From contig JAGHBH010000075.1 of the NCBI GenBank assembly GCA_021161085.1, positions 1-5,306 of the forward strand: a stretch of DNA of 5,306 bases. The letters are read 5' to 3'. A program made the position numbers and the translations under genes. Of this stretch, positions 4,334-5,306 are shown piece by piece. The DNA comes from Thermoplasmata archaeon (GTDB lineage: Archaea; Thermoplasmatota; Thermoplasmata; JAGHBH01). Under the pieces are notes generated by a model. The model searched no databases. It had not been told where the DNA came from and saw only the letters and a list, made by a program, of their open reading frames with translations. Within the stretch, counting starts at the first letter, position 1, and each line of letters begins with the position of its first letter.

Positions 4334-5306
4334 TTATGAGACCCAGCCGGGCCCGCCGCCCATGGTATCTTCCGTCGCCCCGTCGCTCTCCTCTTTTTCG
4401 CTCTCGCTCCCCGGCTTTCCCCCGGATCTCCCCGATTTTCTACTCCACCCTCTGGTTCCCCTCCGGCCTCCTCCACCGGCGCCGCCGGAACCGCCGAGCC
4501 TGTCCAGTTCTTCCAAGAGTTCCCTCTCGCGGCGGGACAGCCTCTTGGGAATGGCCACTTTCACCCTCACGTACAGGTCTCCCATGCCCCTCCCACCTCC
4601 CTTTCCAACCCTCATGCCGCCGGACTTGGGGTTGGGGAGGCCTTTCCCCCTCACCCTTATGACCGTGTCCGGCTGGGTGCCCGGAGGTATCTTCAACAGA
4701 TGCGTTCCCTCCAACAGAGGTATCTCGACCTCGCCCCCCAGTATTGCCCTGGTGTAGGGGATCTTCACCTCCTCCCAGAGGTCCTGTCCGTCTCTCTTGA
4801 ACACGGGATGGGGGGCCACATGGACCACGACATAGAGGTCACCCCTCCGGCCGTCCTTCGAGATGTTTCCCTCTCCCTTGAGACGCAGCACCTGGCCCTC
4901 ATCCATGCCGGGTTCTATGGTGAGCATCAGCCGGCGTTTCTGCCTGACCACACCCCTGCCCCGGCACGCACCACAGGGGGACTCTATTATCTCTCCCCTG
5001 CCCCTGCATCTTCCACAGGGGCCGACACGGATGAACTGGCTGTATCCTCTTCTGGTGACTTCCTTTATCTGACCGGTGCCCCCGCACGCCGGACACTTCA
5101 CTGGTTTAGTGCCGGGGGCCGCCCCAGTGCCGCCGCACTCTCCACACGGCTCCTCACGGTAGTAGATGACCTCTTTCTCTCCACCCCGATAGACGTCCTC
5201 CAAAGTGAGGTTCAGATCGTGCCTCATGTCTCCAGGCGGATGTCTCCTGCCGCTCCCCATCCCTCCGGCACCGGGGCCGAAGAATATGTCGAAAAGACCC
5301 CCACCC
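4334..5306 (-). CDS. dnaJ: Chaperone DnaJ (N-terminal J domain outside window)
   Basis: This is the co-chaperone that delivers unfolded substrates to DnaK (Hsp70) and stimulates its ATPase. The 323 visible residues begin inside the Gly/Phe region (GGGLFDIFFGPG); the J domain with its HPD motif lies beyond the right edge. Next comes the start of the substrate-binding region (HDLNLTLEDVYRGGEKEV), then the zinc domain with all four expected motifs: CGECGGTG, CPACGGTG, CGRCRGRG and CGACRGRG at visible residues 54, 71, 97 and 111. The C-terminal beta domains follow (IEPGMDEGQVLRLKGEG, GDLYVVVHV, IPPGTQPDTVIRVRGKGLPN, GDLYVRVKVAIPKRLS), making this a type I DnaJ. After the last helix (about 256-270) is an unusual tail of about 50 residues, first Gly/Arg-rich, then Ser/Glu-rich, ending in GWVS. 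Archaeal DnaJ of this type is generally viewed as bacterial in origin. ATG 5260 is an internal methionine, not the start. Whether dnaK lies upstream cannot be seen. Confidence 0.95.
   Translation of the reverse strand, partial: GGGLFDIFFGPGAGGMGSGRRHPPGDMRHDLNLTLEDVYRGGEKEVIYYREEPCGECGGTGAAPGTKPVKCPACGGTGQIKEVTRRGYSQFIRVGPCGRCRGRGEIIESPCGACRGRGVVRQKRRLMLTIEPGMDEGQVLRLKGEGNISKDGRRGDLYVVVHVAPHPVFKRDGQDLWEEVKIPYTRAILGGEVEIPLLEGTHLLKIPPGTQPDTVIRVRGKGLPNPKSGGMRVGKGGGRGMGDLYVRVKVAIPKRLSRRERELLEELDRLGGSGGAGGGGRRGTRGWSRKSGRSGGKPGSESEKEESDGATEDTMGGGPGWVS
4394..4398 (+). terminator. Possible T-tract terminator for egsA-UPF0179
   Basis: On the plus strand, CTCTTTTTCGCTCTCGCTC begins about 70 bases after the UPF0179 stop and carries a run of five T at 4394-4398. 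It is the only T run soon after the convergent stops, but it lies inside the dnaJ coding sequence (antisense), where it reflects Glu/Lys codons, so its role is uncertain. Confidence 0.2.

Noticed and set aside
4326..4757. Plus-strand proline/serine-rich frame of 143 codons opposite dnaJ
   Set aside because: The proline and serine runs are the antisense of the Gly/Arg-rich DnaJ tail; there is no independent coding evidence.

Overview
The window looks like a stretch of chromosome from a fairly GC-rich archaeon. The clearest marker is a complete sn-glycerol-1-phosphate dehydrogenase (egsA), the enzyme that sets the archaeal stereochemistry of membrane lipids. It sits between two families known essentially from archaea, DUF63 and UPF0179. 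The TATA-like elements, the purine-rich ribosome binding sites and the heavy use of AGG, AGA and ATA codons agree. The bacterial-type four-zinc-motif DnaJ fits a mesophilic or moderately thermophilic euryarchaeal lineage. A Thermoplasmatota/Methanomassiliicoccales-like host is my guess, and nothing in the sequence fixes the genus.

Layout from left to right: (1) the last 31 codons of an unidentified plus-strand gene, 1-96; (2) a 265-base non-coding stretch with an AT-rich promoter/terminator zone followed by a very purine-rich leader; (3) a 338-residue protein of no family I recognise, 362-1378, plus strand; (4) a convergent polytopic membrane protein of the DUF63 family, 1392-2654, minus strand; (5) a 72-base divergent promoter region with a near-palindromic TATA element; (6) egsA, 2727-3806, plus strand; (7) a UPF0179 cysteine-rich small protein, 3873-4319, plus strand, 66 bases after egsA and probably in the same transcript; (8) the G/F end, zinc domain and C-terminal substrate-binding domains of DnaJ, 4334-5306, minus strand, running off the right edge.

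How the genes relate: egsA makes sn-glycerol 1-phosphate, the backbone of archaeal ether lipids. The DUF63 membrane protein is transcribed divergently from the same short promoter region and appears to give a leaderless mRNA, so the two could be co-regulated. UPF0179 follows egsA without a visible promoter of its own. The chaperone gene faces this unit convergently with only 14 bases between stop codons.

I see no CRISPR array, insertion sequence, tRNA or rRNA gene. The observations most worth a second look are an internal duplication in UPF0179 that gives two four-cysteine sets, the shared divergent promoter between egsA and the DUF63 gene, and the orphan 338-residue protein with its long polypurine leader and tiny upstream reading frames.
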